Positions 25,994 through 34,080 of a stretch of DNA of 64,000 nucleotides are shown here, one piece after another. The position numbers and the translations under genes are program-made. Source of the stretch: Bacteroidales bacterium (GTDB taxonomy: Bacteria > Bacteroidota > Bacteroidia > Bacteroidales > P3). The stretch covers positions 1 through 64,000 of the forward strand of contig JAFTBM010000034.1 of NCBI GenBank assembly GCA_017455205.1. The letters are read 5' to 3'. The first letter of the stretch is position 1; each line of letters starts with the position of its first letter. Below the pieces are notes generated by a model that was not told where the DNA came from, ran no database searches, and saw nothing but the letters and a program-made list of their open reading frames with translations.

Positions 25994-27015
25994 AGGTCTT
26001 TGAGGGGGTTGTAGGTGGTGCGGAAGGTGAGGGAGAGCTCGGCCTCGTAGTATCTTTCGCCTCGCTGTACGTAGTTATATGGACTATCGGCAGTGTCGGC
26101 AGCAATCCAGCCTTCGTCGATCATGGTGTTAATTAGTCCTTTTACATTGTGCGGTTGGGTGTGGAAAACCACTTTCATCTTCATTTTTGGATAGCTGATG
26201 ACTTTGTAGTTATAGCCGACGAGGTCGGTACTATCCTCCGCTGGGCGTAGTTCTGAATGCCTACTGCCGAATTCGCTGGCTATTTTCGCGGGGAAGTCGC
26301 ATACGACAACAGTGTCGGCGGTGTAGTCGACCTCGGTGTATTCCGCCGCCAAGTCTTTTGTTAGCAGGAGAGGGCTGACCTCGATGGTGTAGTCTTCGGT
26401 AGTGACGGTGGTGACTTTTTCTGCTGCTTGGTGGAAGGCGATGCCCATCGGAATTGCCACTATGCTGTTGTTTAGTATATGTAGACCAATGGCCCAAAGT
26501 ATGTTGTGGTTGATGACGAGGTAGGATGCCACGAGACTTAAACCGAACTTGTGGATAATACCCACAGCATACATTATCCAGCCGCCTGCGGTGGCATCAT
26601 AGTTGCCAGTATGCATCAAGGCGAATGTGATAGAGGACAGCATCATAAGAGCGAAGAGGCGCTTGGCACGGTCGTTGCGCAGCACAATCATGATGGCTAT
26701 GCCGGCGGCCAGCGTCAGCAATCCGAGCCACCAGCCGAAGGCGAGACCACATAGCGAGATGAACACGACCGAGGTGTAGCCCGTCCACCGTTTGCCGTTG
26801 CCCCAGAGGCGGAAGCAGAGTTCCTCGGATATCGGCACCACCACGCCGATGAAGAGGATGATTGGCCAGATGCCGAAGTGGTAGATTAGGCGGTAGATGA
26901 CGTTGTGCAGCGGGGCAGCGAGTTCGTCGGAAGCTGTGCTGTCGCCCATCGTCATAAGGCCGTTGATCACTATGATGACCAGGCAGGCAACTACGATGCC
27001 GAGACCCCACCACAA
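25990..27015 (-). CDS. CPBP-family intramembrane metalloprotease with C-terminal soluble domain; start disturbed
   Basis: The product has about six hydrophobic segments and the CPBP (Abi) motifs: EE in ISEELCFR, FALMH, and HILNN. Membrane glutamic-type proteases of this family process prenylated or exported proteins, and some confer bacteriocin self-protection. About 120 soluble residues follow the membrane part (from AAEKVTTVTTEDYT) and end in a VFHTQPHNVKG-type domain. The visible frame can only start at TTG 27013-27015. Eight bases of context suggest the real start is the ATG at 27042-27044 (MKKPKLFRW) in another frame, so a one-base insertion or two-base deletion near 27016-27020 probably separates the first residues from the body. 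Function is therefore uncertain. Confidence 0.7.
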   Translation of the reverse strand: MWWGLGIVVACLVIIVINGLMTMGDSTASDELAAPLHNVIYRLIYHFGIWPIILFIGVVVPISEELCFRLWGNGKRWTGYTSVVFISLCGLAFGWWLGLLTLAAGIAIMIVLRNDRAKRLFALMMLSSITFALMHTGNYDATAGGWIMYAVGIIHKFGLSLVASYLVINHNILWAIGLHILNNSIVAIPMGIAFHQAAEKVTTVTTEDYTIEVSPLLLTKDLAAEYTEVDYTADTVVVCDFPAKIASEFGSRHSELRPAEDSTDLVGYNYKVISYPKMKMKVVFHTQPHNVKGLINTMIDEGWIAADTADSPYNYVQRGERYYEAELSLTFRTTYNPLKDL

Positions 27016-27030
27016 GCCCAGCGGAAAAGC

Positions 27031-27120
27031 TTAGGTTTCTTCATTTGTTTCGGGTTTTAGGGTTACAAAGTTGCCGTGGTGGCGCACGTGCTCGGCCAGG
27101 GCGCGGTAGAAGCGGAGGTG
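27031..27120 (-). pseudogene. Detached 3' end of the helicase gene
   Basis: The minus strand here reads HLRFYRALAEHVRHHGNF, then a short tail and TAA at 27031-27033. The helicase at 28131-30011 ends in HRFYRALAEHIRDHGEF plus a short tail. At DNA level 27073-27120 and 28167-28214 differ at about six of 48 positions and share an 18-base exact run (agggcgcggtagaagcgg). The fragment lies at the far end of the DUF3791/DUF3990 cassette, so it looks like the original gene end displaced by the cassette. Confidence 0.7.
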
Positions 27121-27332
27121 GGATGTTTCATGAGTTCGTATAGGTAGGCTGGGCTCTGCACATAGAGTTCGCCGTCCTCATCCTGCAGGGCTTCCATCAA
27201 CGGCGAGGTGTAGACGCACTCTATGGCTTCTTCGACGGAAACTCCAGTGTCCTCGATGACATAGCTGACCAATTCGCTGAGGGCATAGTCGGTCAGGTAG
27301 GTGGCGATTTGGTGATGGGTTGGAGTATTCAT
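27063..27332 (-). CDS. Third protein of the DUF3791/DUF3990 cassette, C-terminus probably replaced
   Basis: An 89-codon frame. Residues 1-69 (YLTDYALSELVSYVIEDTGV, then EAIECVYTSP, then YVQSPAYLYELMKH) form a helical domain like the small protein that commonly follows DUF3990 genes. The last 20 residues (PTSASTAPW onward) are a low-complexity translation of the helicase 3' remnant in another frame, so the natural end was probably lost at the junction near 27121-27125. Its ATG overlaps the DUF3990 stop (ATGA, 27329-27332). Function unknown; a role as accessory or antitoxin is only a guess from context. Confidence 0.6.
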   Translation of the reverse strand: MNTPTHHQIATYLTDYALSELVSYVIEDTGVSVEEAIECVYTSPLMEALQDEDGELYVQSPAYLYELMKHPTSASTAPWPSTCATTATL

Positions 27333-27817
27333 ACTAATACTGTGCCTCGTTTGGTGAGGAATTCCAAAGCTTGCTCCGTGCCGAAATAATATTGTTGGTC
27401 GAGGTACCGGTCTTGAAGGAGTCTTGCAATTTCTTCGGGCGTGTAGATGCCTTGACGGAAGTTGGCCAGCTGGAGTACCACGCCATCGTTGGCTATCGGC
27501 CCGACCACTATATCAAAACTGTGGATCTGTATCTCGTTTTTCCGGTCTCTGTTGGCATCCACAAACAGCAGCCATTCGGTGCATGCCCGTTCGGGAAATA
27601 TTTTCACTTTGAGGTCCGAATGCAGTGCCTGTTCCTCAAAATCGTATGTCAACAATGACGGGACACCGCCGAACAGCCTTGCTCGTTTCTGCGCCATTCG
27701 GATAGCAGTGTTTCTGTCGGGTGTTGTGTAGAATCCTTTTCCGAAATCCTTAAACTGCAACCCTTTCGAAAGGTCTATGCGTTCAATGTCCTGGTTGCTT
27801 CCATGATATAGTTTCAT
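27329..27817 (-). CDS. DUF3990 protein, ADP-ribosyltransferase-like fold (possible toxin)
   Basis: A 162-residue protein starting MKLYHGSNQDIERIDLS, followed by DFGKGFYTTPDRNTAIRMA and a C-terminal region ending QALEFLTKRG. The HGS near the N-terminus, the FGKGFYTT segment and a later Glu-containing strand resemble ADP-ribosyltransferase folds, to which DUF3990 is assigned. It forms a tight operon with a DUF3791 gene upstream and a small helical protein downstream, both joined by ATGA overlaps. Such cassettes are frequent in gut bacteria and may be toxin-antitoxin-like; the activity is inferred and not shown. Confidence 0.8.
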   Translation of the reverse strand: MKLYHGSNQDIERIDLSKGLQFKDFGKGFYTTPDRNTAIRMAQKRARLFGGVPSLLTYDFEEQALHSDLKVKIFPERACTEWLLFVDANRDRKNEIQIHSFDIVVGPIANDGVVLQLANFRQGIYTPEEIARLLQDRYLDQQYYFGTEQALEFLTKRGTVLV

Positions 27818-28029
27818 GCCAGTGTTCCTCCATGTTTTTGGCAGATGACGAGCAGGTCGTCGACGGTTTCTTCCATCGACTGCAGGTGCTCCACGTCGTA
27901 GAACTCGATAAGGAATGCCAAGCCTTTATGTTCGTGCAGGTAGTGGAAGGAGTCCTGCAGCGACATCGCAAAGCGCTGCCCAAAGGCACGGATGGCGGCA
28001 GTCAGGAAGGGTATTTCATACTTGTTCAT
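27814..28029 (-). CDS. DUF3791 family small protein
   Basis: A 71-residue protein (MNKYEIPFLTAAIRAFGQRF, FHYLHEHKGLAFLIEFYDV, ending VDDLLVICQKHGG), typical in length and pattern for DUF3791. It precedes the DUF3990 gene with an ATGA overlap and is the first gene of the cassette. About 100 bases separate it from the helicase stop. The partner relation with DUF3990 is a recurrent gene pairing; the function is not known. Confidence 0.8.
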   Translation of the reverse strand: MNKYEIPFLTAAIRAFGQRFAMSLQDSFHYLHEHKGLAFLIEFYDVEHLQSMEETVDDLLVICQKHGGTLA

Positions 28030-28130
28030 ACGGTTTCGGAGGTGGTATCTGTCGCGATAACGCCATATATGGGGAAATATTGTCTCGTGAGGGTTTCCTG
28101 TTGGAATGGCTGAAGCGGTAATAGAGGATG

Positions 28131-30011
28131 TTATGGTAAATTCTCGGCCTTGGCCTCTATGAACTCGCCGTGGTCGCGGATGTGCTCGGCGAGGGCGCGG
28201 TAGAAGCGGTGGCGGGCGAGGGTGTCAGCGTTGCCGACGATGATGAGTTTCATGCGTGCACGGGTGATGGCGACGTTCATGCGGCGCAGGTCGCGCAGGA
28301 AGCCGATGTTGCCCGCGGCGTTGTCGCGCACGAGGCTGATGACAATCACGTCGCGTTCCTGTCCCTGGAAGCTGTCCACCGTGCCGACACTGATGTGGCG
28401 CCGCAGCCGGCGGAAGTAGTGCTGCATCTTGAGCAGCCGGCGCAGCAGCCGGGCCTGGCCGCGGTAGGGGGTGATGATGCCGAAGTCGAGGCGTTCGCTT
28501 TCCACCTTCTGCGGCGAGAGGGTCTCGATGTAGTCGCGCAGCGTGTGGATGACCAGCCGTGCCTCCTGCGCGTTGGACAGGCTGGGGCCGCGACCCGTGC
28601 GCTCCTCGCCGTCGAGTGCCGAAGTGTCGATCCAGGTCAGCGGCGTGTCGAGCGGCGACACCTGGCGGTGGGCCGCCTCAGGGGCGGCTTGGAGGCGTCC
28701 GCCGTAGAACCAGTGCGAGGGGAAGGACATGATGTCCTCGTTCATGCGGTACTGCACGGTGAGCAGCGTGACGCATTCGGGCAGTATCGCCGCGGCCTTC
28801 TGCATCAGCGTGTCGGCCAGCCCGCCACGTGCGGCCTCGATGCTTTTCACCGTCGGCGGCAATTGCTGGTGGTCGCCGCCCATCACCACGCGGTCGGCCC
28901 GCAGCATGGCGGCCCAGCAGGCGGGTTCGAGGGCCTGCGCCGCCTCGTCGATGAAGAGGGTGCCGAAGTGGCGCCGCTCCATCAGGCGTAAGGCACTGCC
29001 GATGAGGGTGCAGCTCACCACGCGGGCTTCGCCGAAGAGGTCGGCGTTGATTTTCAGCTCCAGCTCTGTCTCGCGGCCGCGCAGGCGGTGTGCGTGCTCG
29101 CCCTTGGCGCCTTCGCGCAGGCTGCGGCGGATGTTCCACAGTTCGTGGTAGTCGGGGTGGGCGGCGTAGCGTCGCTCGTAGCTGCATTCGAGCATCGCGT
29201 CGCTCATGCGCAGGGGGTTGCCCACGCGTAGCACGTTGATGCCGCGCCTGACGAGCTGCGTGCTGATCCAGTCGACGGCGGCGTTGCTCGGGGCGCAGAC
29301 GAGCACCTGGGTCTCGCGCCGGAGGGTCTCGCTGATGGCCTCGACGAGGGTGGTGGTCTTGCCGGTACCCGGAGGCCCGTGGACGATGGCCACGTCCTGT
29401 GCCTCTGCTACGCGCTGAATGGCTGCCTGCTGGCTCTGGTTGAGCCAGGGAAGCGAGAGTGGCGGCAGCGAGCGGAAAGCAGGCTTCCGGCGGCCAAGCA
29501 TCACGTCGCGCAGTCGCACGAACCGCTCGGCTTCGTTGCGGGCGGCCTCGTGCAGCGCCTCGTCCATCACGCGGAAGGTGGTGTTGTCCACGCCCAGTTG
29601 CACCCCCAGCAGGTGGTGGGCGGCGGTGTCGGCGATGCTCTGCGCGGCGGCTTTCGACGGCAGGCTGAGGGTCATCGCCCCGTCGGCCACCTGCTCCACA
29701 TGGCACTGGTGGGGCAGTTCGCGGGCGCTGTCGGCAGTCAGGTAGAAGAGCGTGGCCGGCTTTCCGGGCTCGAAGTCCAGCTCGGCCTCATCCTCGCCCA
29801 CCTCGTAGCGGAGCTCCAGCGTCGGCTGCCCCAACGCGTTGTAGGCGGCGGAGCCGAGGTGCACGGGGTAGCGGCAGCCGGGCTCGGCGATGCCGCCAGT
29901 CAGCGTGGCACCGCGGCTTTCGAGGCTGCGGCGGTAGGCCTGCTGCTCCTCGAGCAGTTCCATTGCCACCAACCCGCGCAGCCGTGCAAAGTAGTTGTCC
30001 GTGTTCTCCAT
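28131..30011 (-). CDS. UPF1/IGHMBP2-like superfamily 1 helicase
   Basis: A 626-residue ATP-dependent nucleic-acid helicase of the SMUBP2/DNA2 group. An N-terminal OB-like region (about 1-170) is followed by the motor with Walker A GPPGTGKTTT, motif Ia CAPSNAAVD, Walker B FIDEAAQ, GDHQQLPPTV, QYRMNEDIMSFPS, VGTVDSFQGQERDV and MNVAITRAR. The start is put at ATG 30011 (MENTDNYFARL), matching the usual start of this family; ATG 30017 is two codons further upstream. The extreme C-terminus (RFYRALAEHIRDHGEF) is duplicated at 27031-27120. GC content is somewhat higher than in neighbouring genes. Confidence 0.9.
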   Translation of the reverse strand: MENTDNYFARLRGLVAMELLEEQQAYRRSLESRGATLTGGIAEPGCRYPVHLGSAAYNALGQPTLELRYEVGEDEAELDFEPGKPATLFYLTADSARELPHQCHVEQVADGAMTLSLPSKAAAQSIADTAAHHLLGVQLGVDNTTFRVMDEALHEAARNEAERFVRLRDVMLGRRKPAFRSLPPLSLPWLNQSQQAAIQRVAEAQDVAIVHGPPGTGKTTTLVEAISETLRRETQVLVCAPSNAAVDWISTQLVRRGINVLRVGNPLRMSDAMLECSYERRYAAHPDYHELWNIRRSLREGAKGEHAHRLRGRETELELKINADLFGEARVVSCTLIGSALRLMERRHFGTLFIDEAAQALEPACWAAMLRADRVVMGGDHQQLPPTVKSIEAARGGLADTLMQKAAAILPECVTLLTVQYRMNEDIMSFPSHWFYGGRLQAAPEAAHRQVSPLDTPLTWIDTSALDGEERTGRGPSLSNAQEARLVIHTLRDYIETLSPQKVESERLDFGIITPYRGQARLLRRLLKMQHYFRRLRRHISVGTVDSFQGQERDVIVISLVRDNAAGNIGFLRDLRRMNVAITRARMKLIIVGNADTLARHRFYRALAEHIRDHGEFIEAKAENLP

Positions 30012-30265
30012 GCGCATGGATAACCGCTGGTTTCGTGGTTTTATTGTGCCGCAGCCGAGGCATGCTGGAAATAGTTTCTCACGGAGGCAATAATCATGAG
30101 GCACTGCCGTTTACAATGGCAGAAGTCTTGAATCATCAAATATTAACCAATAATGCAATCCAAGCATGAGGACAAAAGCATTCTCGACTGACGACAGTCT
30201 GCAAAGCATAATTGTTAAGCCAGATATCAATCACCATTAAACAAAACAGAAAGGAGAACCAAGCA

Positions 30266-31123
30266 ATGAGTATGGAGTATCCAAAACAGGTGGCTGCGGT
30301 GTCGCTCGCGAGGGCGGCCAATGCGGCGCATTTCGACTTTATGGCACAGGTGCTGCGGCGCATCGAGGCGCACCAGGCGGGTCCCTCGCGCTGGCATGAG
30401 GCTTCGGGCGAGTTCGCCTCCGCCGTCGAGGCCGAGGACGCGGCTTTCAAGCTCTACCAGGCGAGCCTGATGACCCCCTCTATCAAGGATGCCGACGAGC
30501 GGCGCGACGCGGCCTACCGCTCGCTCAACGCGGCGGTAGAGGCCTTCGCCTCGTTCCCGATAGCGGAGATGGCGGAGATGGGCCAGCAGCTGAAGCGCGT
30601 GCTGAAGAACTACAAGGTGGACGTGAACGCCTCCTACCAGAAGGAGAGCGGCCTGGTGGCCAACCTGCTCGACGACCTCGACAGCGAGGCCCCCGAGGCC
30701 CTCGACGGGCTCCAGCTGCGCAGCCTGGCCGACGCGCTGCGCGAGGCCAACGACGAGGTGCGCCGCCTGATCGACGAGCGCAGCGAGGACCGCGCCGGCC
30801 AGGCCAGCGGCATGCTCAAGGCTGCCCGCGCCGAGACCGACCGCGCCTACGCCCTGCTGGTGCTGATGACCAATGCTACCCTGGCCCTCGAGCCCGACGA
30901 CACGGAGGCAAAGTGGCTGGTGGAGGTGATGCAGGAGGATATCGACTACTTCCGCCGCTACAATATGACCTCGCACGGAAGCAACGGCAGCGGCTCGGAC
31001 AGCGGCACCGACACTCCGACACCGACCCCGTCGGACGGCGATGGCGACGATCCCGTCTCGGCTGGCGACGGCACCGACGACCCCATCGCCATCGGCGGCG
31101 ACCCGGGGCTGCCAGGGAATTGA
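30266..31123 (+). CDS. DUF6261-type protein
   Basis: A 285-residue mostly helical protein of a family common in Bacteroidota, with duplicated helical regions (FDFMAQVLRRIEAHQ, ASLMTPSIKDADERRDAAYR, FASFPIAEMAEMGQQLKRVL). A disordered tail of Ser/Gly/Asp/Thr-Pro repeats (SDSGTDTPTPTPSDGDGDD) follows. The start is the ATG at 30266, which has a strong AAGGAGA ribosome site 9 bases upstream. The stop TGA is contributed by the first unit of an AATTGAGAATTG repeat run. Function unknown. Confidence 0.75.
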   Translation: MSMEYPKQVAAVSLARAANAAHFDFMAQVLRRIEAHQAGPSRWHEASGEFASAVEAEDAAFKLYQASLMTPSIKDADERRDAAYRSLNAAVEAFASFPIAEMAEMGQQLKRVLKNYKVDVNASYQKESGLVANLLDDLDSEAPEALDGLQLRSLADALREANDEVRRLIDERSEDRAGQASGMLKAARAETDRAYALLVLMTNATLALEPDDTEAKWLVEVMQEDIDYFRRYNMTSHGSNGSGSDSGTDTPTPTPSDGDGDDPVSAGDGTDDPIAIGGDPGLPGN

Positions 31124-31175
31124 GAATTGGGGAATTGAGAATTGAGAGTTGGGGAAATTGAGAATTGGGAATTGT
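31113..31175. repeat. Family C repeat run after the DUF6261 gene
   Basis: Five or six imperfect units of AATTGAGAATTGGGG type. The first unit contains the stop codon of the DUF6261 gene. Confidence 0.7.
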
Positions 31176-31634
31176 GGCTGACGCGGCTGCAATTCTCAAT
31201 TTTCAATTCTCAATTCCCGATATGCATTGACCCTCCCGGACGGAATGCCACCCATTGCAACGCCTGCATTGGCTCTCCCGGACGGAATGCCACCCATTGC
31301 AACGCCTGCATTGACCCTCCCGGACGGAATGCCACCCATTGCAACGCCTGCATTGGCTCTCTTGGACGTAAAACACCCATTGCAACGCCTGCATTGACCC
31401 TCCCGGACGGAATGCCACCCATTGCAACGCCTGCATTGGCCCTCACGGACGGAATGCCACCCATTGCAACGCCTGCATTGGCTCTCTTGGACGTAAAACA
31501 CCCATTGCAACGCCTGCATTGGCCCTCCCGGACGGAATGCCACCCATTGCAACGCCTGCATTGGCCCTCACGGACGGAATGCCACCCATTGCAGTTGAAG
31601 AAATTGAGAATTGAGAATTGCAGCCGCGTCAGCC
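31176..31634. mobile_element. Minisatellite of nine 41-42-bp units inside inverted repeats (MITE-like)
   Basis: The left end reads GGCTGACGCGGCTGCAATTC followed by TCAATT-type repeats (31176-31216). The right end (31602-31634) is its near-perfect reverse complement, ending GAATTGCAGCCGCGTCAGCC. Between them lie nine head-to-tail units starting TGCATTGRCCCTC at 31223, 31265, 31307, 31349, 31390, 31432, 31474, 31515 and 31557. Units 4 and 7 are 41 bp and carry TTGGACGTAAAACACCC in place of CCGGACGGAATGCCACCC. The 41-bp units break every frame, so the array is not a conserved protein repeat. There is no transposase; the terminal inverted repeats suggest a non-autonomous element. Confidence 0.7.
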
Positions 31635-31680
31635 CCAATTCTCAATTCTCAATTCTCAATTTCCCCAATTCTCAATTTCT
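31635..31680. repeat. Family C repeat run overlapping the end of the GH3 gene
   Basis: Repeated CAATTCTCAATT units continue to 31680. On the minus strand they encode the last residues of the GH3 protein (IEIENWGN) and its TGA stop at 31656-31658. Confidence 0.7.
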
Positions 31681-33929
31681 ATGCTCTCTGTCGCCTGGAT
31701 GTCGCGCGAGGAGCTGGCCACCATCACCTTGTATGTTCCAGGCTCTAACTTCCACTGCTTCGCCCCCTCATCGTATGAGCGCAGGTCTTCGACCTTCACC
31801 ACAAGGCTTACGGTCGCTTTCTCGCCAGGTGTAAGAGAGGCTGTCTTGGCGAAGGCTTTCAACTCTTTGGCAGGTTTATCCATGCTGGCAGCGGGAGCCG
31901 ACACATACAGTTGCACCACCTCTCTGCCCTCTGCAGTGCCACTGTTGGTGATATCGACGCTGACCGTTATCTCTTCCTCGCCTTGTTGCACCTTGAGGTC
32001 AGAATAGGCGAATGTGGTGTAGCTCAAACCATAGCCGAATGGATAGGACACCTCGACCTGGCGACTATCGAACCAGCGGTAGCCGACGTATATTCCCTCC
32101 TCATAGCAGGTGTAGTCGACGTTCCTCTCGCCACGGTCTATTCGTCGGCTGGCCATCGAGACGACGTCGGAGGTCTGGTCGACGGGGAAATTGGCGTTGG
32201 CACCGATATCGTCCAGCCGGACGGGGAACGTCATGGGCAGCTTACCTGAAGGGCTCTGCCGGCCCGATAGGACGTCGGCCACGCTGTTGCCACCTTCTTG
32301 CCCGAGCTGCCAGGCGCAGAGGATGGCATCGGGCAGGTGCTTCCACGAGGCTGTCTCGACCACCCCACCGATATTGAGCACCACTGCCACCCGCTTGCCT
32401 GCGGCGTGGAATATGCGGCACACGTTCTCCAGCAGGGCACGCTCCTCGGGCGAAAGCTCGAAATCGCTGCTGGTGCGGTCGTAGTATTCCCCGCAGGTGC
32501 GTCCCAAGGTGATGACAGCATAGTCGGCACGTCTGGCCTGCGCTGCGATCTCGGCTTCGGCAAGGGGCATCTCGTCGGGACGGACTCGCACCATGTCGGC
32601 AAACCGTGCGGTGACCTTGGTCTGGCCAGCGGCAATGCTCTTGCCGATGAAGTCAGCATAGCGTGAGGCCAGCTGCGGGTCGAGCCCGTAACCAGCATTC
32701 TGCAGACCTTGGAGGATGGAGACGGTGTAGGCACGGCGCACATCGCCCGACCCCGAGCCGCCAGGAATGTAGTCGTAGGAGGCACAGCCGAAGAGGGCTA
32801 TCTCCTTTGCCGCAGGGGCGATGGGCAGAGCCTGCTTATCGTTCTTCAGCAGGACGATGCCCTCAGTGGCACTTTGGCGGGCTATCGCAGCGTGAGCCTT
32901 GAGGTCGGGATGGTTGTCGCAGGCATGCCCGTCGCGGTTGCGAGGTGCAGCGTAGACAAGCTTCAGGATGCGACGCACGCATTGGTCAACGTAGGAAATA
33001 TCAAGCCGCCCAGCGTTCACCGCATGGACGATACTGTCCACCTGCCACTGCTGTCCTGGCATAATCAGGTCGTTGCCAGCCTTCATCTGCTCCTCTGGGT
33101 GGTCGCCGCCATACCAGTCGGTAACCACCACTCCGCTGAACCCGCATTCCTCGCGCAGAAAGTCGGTAACGAGGTCGTGCCGCTCCGACACACTGATGCC
33201 GTTAATCTTGTTGTACGAGGTCATCAGCGCCTTGGGATTTCCTTCGCGAACCGCAATCTCAAAGCCCTTCAGGTAGATTTCGCGCAGGGCACGTTGCGAC
33301 ACCCTCACGTCGTTCCCCATACGGTTAGTCTCCTGATTATTGGCGGCGAAATGCTTCGGACATGCAGCCACACCGTCTGCCTGGATGCCACGTATCATAG
33401 CGGCAGCAGTTTTGCCCGTCAGCAAAGGGTCCTCCGAGTAGTACTCGAAGTTCCGCCCGTTGAGGGGATGCCGGTGGATATTCATCCCAGGCCCCAGAAC
33501 CACATCAACGCCATAGTGTGCAGCCTCGTCGCCAATGGTGCGACCCACGGTCTCGACCAGCTCGCTGTTCCAAGTGGAGGCGAGTGCAGTGCCCACAGGG
33601 AAATGGGTGCAGTAGAAGGTACCTGCCTCGTGTTCGCGCGTGGAGTCAATATTCACTCCCGCTGGGCCGTCGGAGAGGATGACGAAGGGAATGGACAGCC
33701 GCTCAATGGGGCAGGTCGTCCCCGCCGCACCAGGCACAACATCCTTCATGTTGCCAACCGACGCCTCCGCCACCCAGCGCCCCTCGTTTCCCGTGCCGAC
33801 AATGATGCGTGCCTTCTCTTCCAGCGTCATCTTCCGCAGCACCTCATCAATCGTCTTGTCCTGCTCCTGCCTGCAGCCAGCGAAGCACATCAGTGCGAGA
33901 CTTACCATAACAACGTGTGTTTTCTTCAT
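31656..33929 (-). CDS. Glycoside hydrolase family 3 lipoprotein (beta-glucosidase type)
   Basis: A 757-residue enzyme with a lipoprotein signal (MVSLALMCFAGC, Cys at about 19), so probably anchored in the outer or inner membrane. The GH3 N-terminal barrel shows MTLEEKARIIVGTG, SDGPAGVN, CPKHFAANNQETNR and the nucleophile Asp in VVVTDWYGG. The GH3 C-terminal domain (TEGIVLLKND, ASYDYIPGGSGSG, GRTCGEYYDR) and a C-terminal fibronectin-III-like domain (EVVQLYVSAP, ELKAFAKTASLTPGE) follow. It likely trims beta-linked gluco-oligosaccharides. The last residues and stop lie in a family C repeat, so the C-terminus may have been altered by repeat insertion. Confidence 0.92.
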   Translation of the reverse strand: MKKTHVVMVSLALMCFAGCRQEQDKTIDEVLRKMTLEEKARIIVGTGNEGRWVAEASVGNMKDVVPGAAGTTCPIERLSIPFVILSDGPAGVNIDSTREHEAGTFYCTHFPVGTALASTWNSELVETVGRTIGDEAAHYGVDVVLGPGMNIHRHPLNGRNFEYYSEDPLLTGKTAAAMIRGIQADGVAACPKHFAANNQETNRMGNDVRVSQRALREIYLKGFEIAVREGNPKALMTSYNKINGISVSERHDLVTDFLREECGFSGVVVTDWYGGDHPEEQMKAGNDLIMPGQQWQVDSIVHAVNAGRLDISYVDQCVRRILKLVYAAPRNRDGHACDNHPDLKAHAAIARQSATEGIVLLKNDKQALPIAPAAKEIALFGCASYDYIPGGSGSGDVRRAYTVSILQGLQNAGYGLDPQLASRYADFIGKSIAAGQTKVTARFADMVRVRPDEMPLAEAEIAAQARRADYAVITLGRTCGEYYDRTSSDFELSPEERALLENVCRIFHAAGKRVAVVLNIGGVVETASWKHLPDAILCAWQLGQEGGNSVADVLSGRQSPSGKLPMTFPVRLDDIGANANFPVDQTSDVVSMASRRIDRGERNVDYTCYEEGIYVGYRWFDSRQVEVSYPFGYGLSYTTFAYSDLKVQQGEEEITVSVDITNSGTAEGREVVQLYVSAPAASMDKPAKELKAFAKTASLTPGEKATVSLVVKVEDLRSYDEGAKQWKLEPGTYKVMVASSSRDIQATESIEIENWGN

Positions 33930-34027
33930 AAAAGCTACTTTTCATATTGATGCCATCATCAACGAAGAAATCAGCCGTTTATTGCATCGGGGCAAAAGGC
34001 AGTAGAGCCGAGAGGAGAGTAAATGAG

Positions 34028-34057
34028 GAAAGCCACCCTTTGCAGGATGGCTTTCCC
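34028..34057 (-). terminator. Terminator-like hairpin after gdhA
   Basis: The minus strand reads GGAAAGCCA, loop, GTGGCTTTCC about 25 bases after the gdhA stop. The following T-run is weak. Confidence 0.6.
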
Positions 34058-34080
34058 GTGAGTTTGGGCTCTTATCTGAA

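Noticed and set aside
31223..31593. Regular repeats resembling a CRISPR array
   Set aside because: The whole 42-bp unit is repeated, with no unique spacers, and there are no cas genes in the window.
31142..31834. Long frames through the minisatellite on both strands
   Set aside because: The 41-bp units shift the frame, the translations are only repeat peptides, and there is no ribosome site or export signal.
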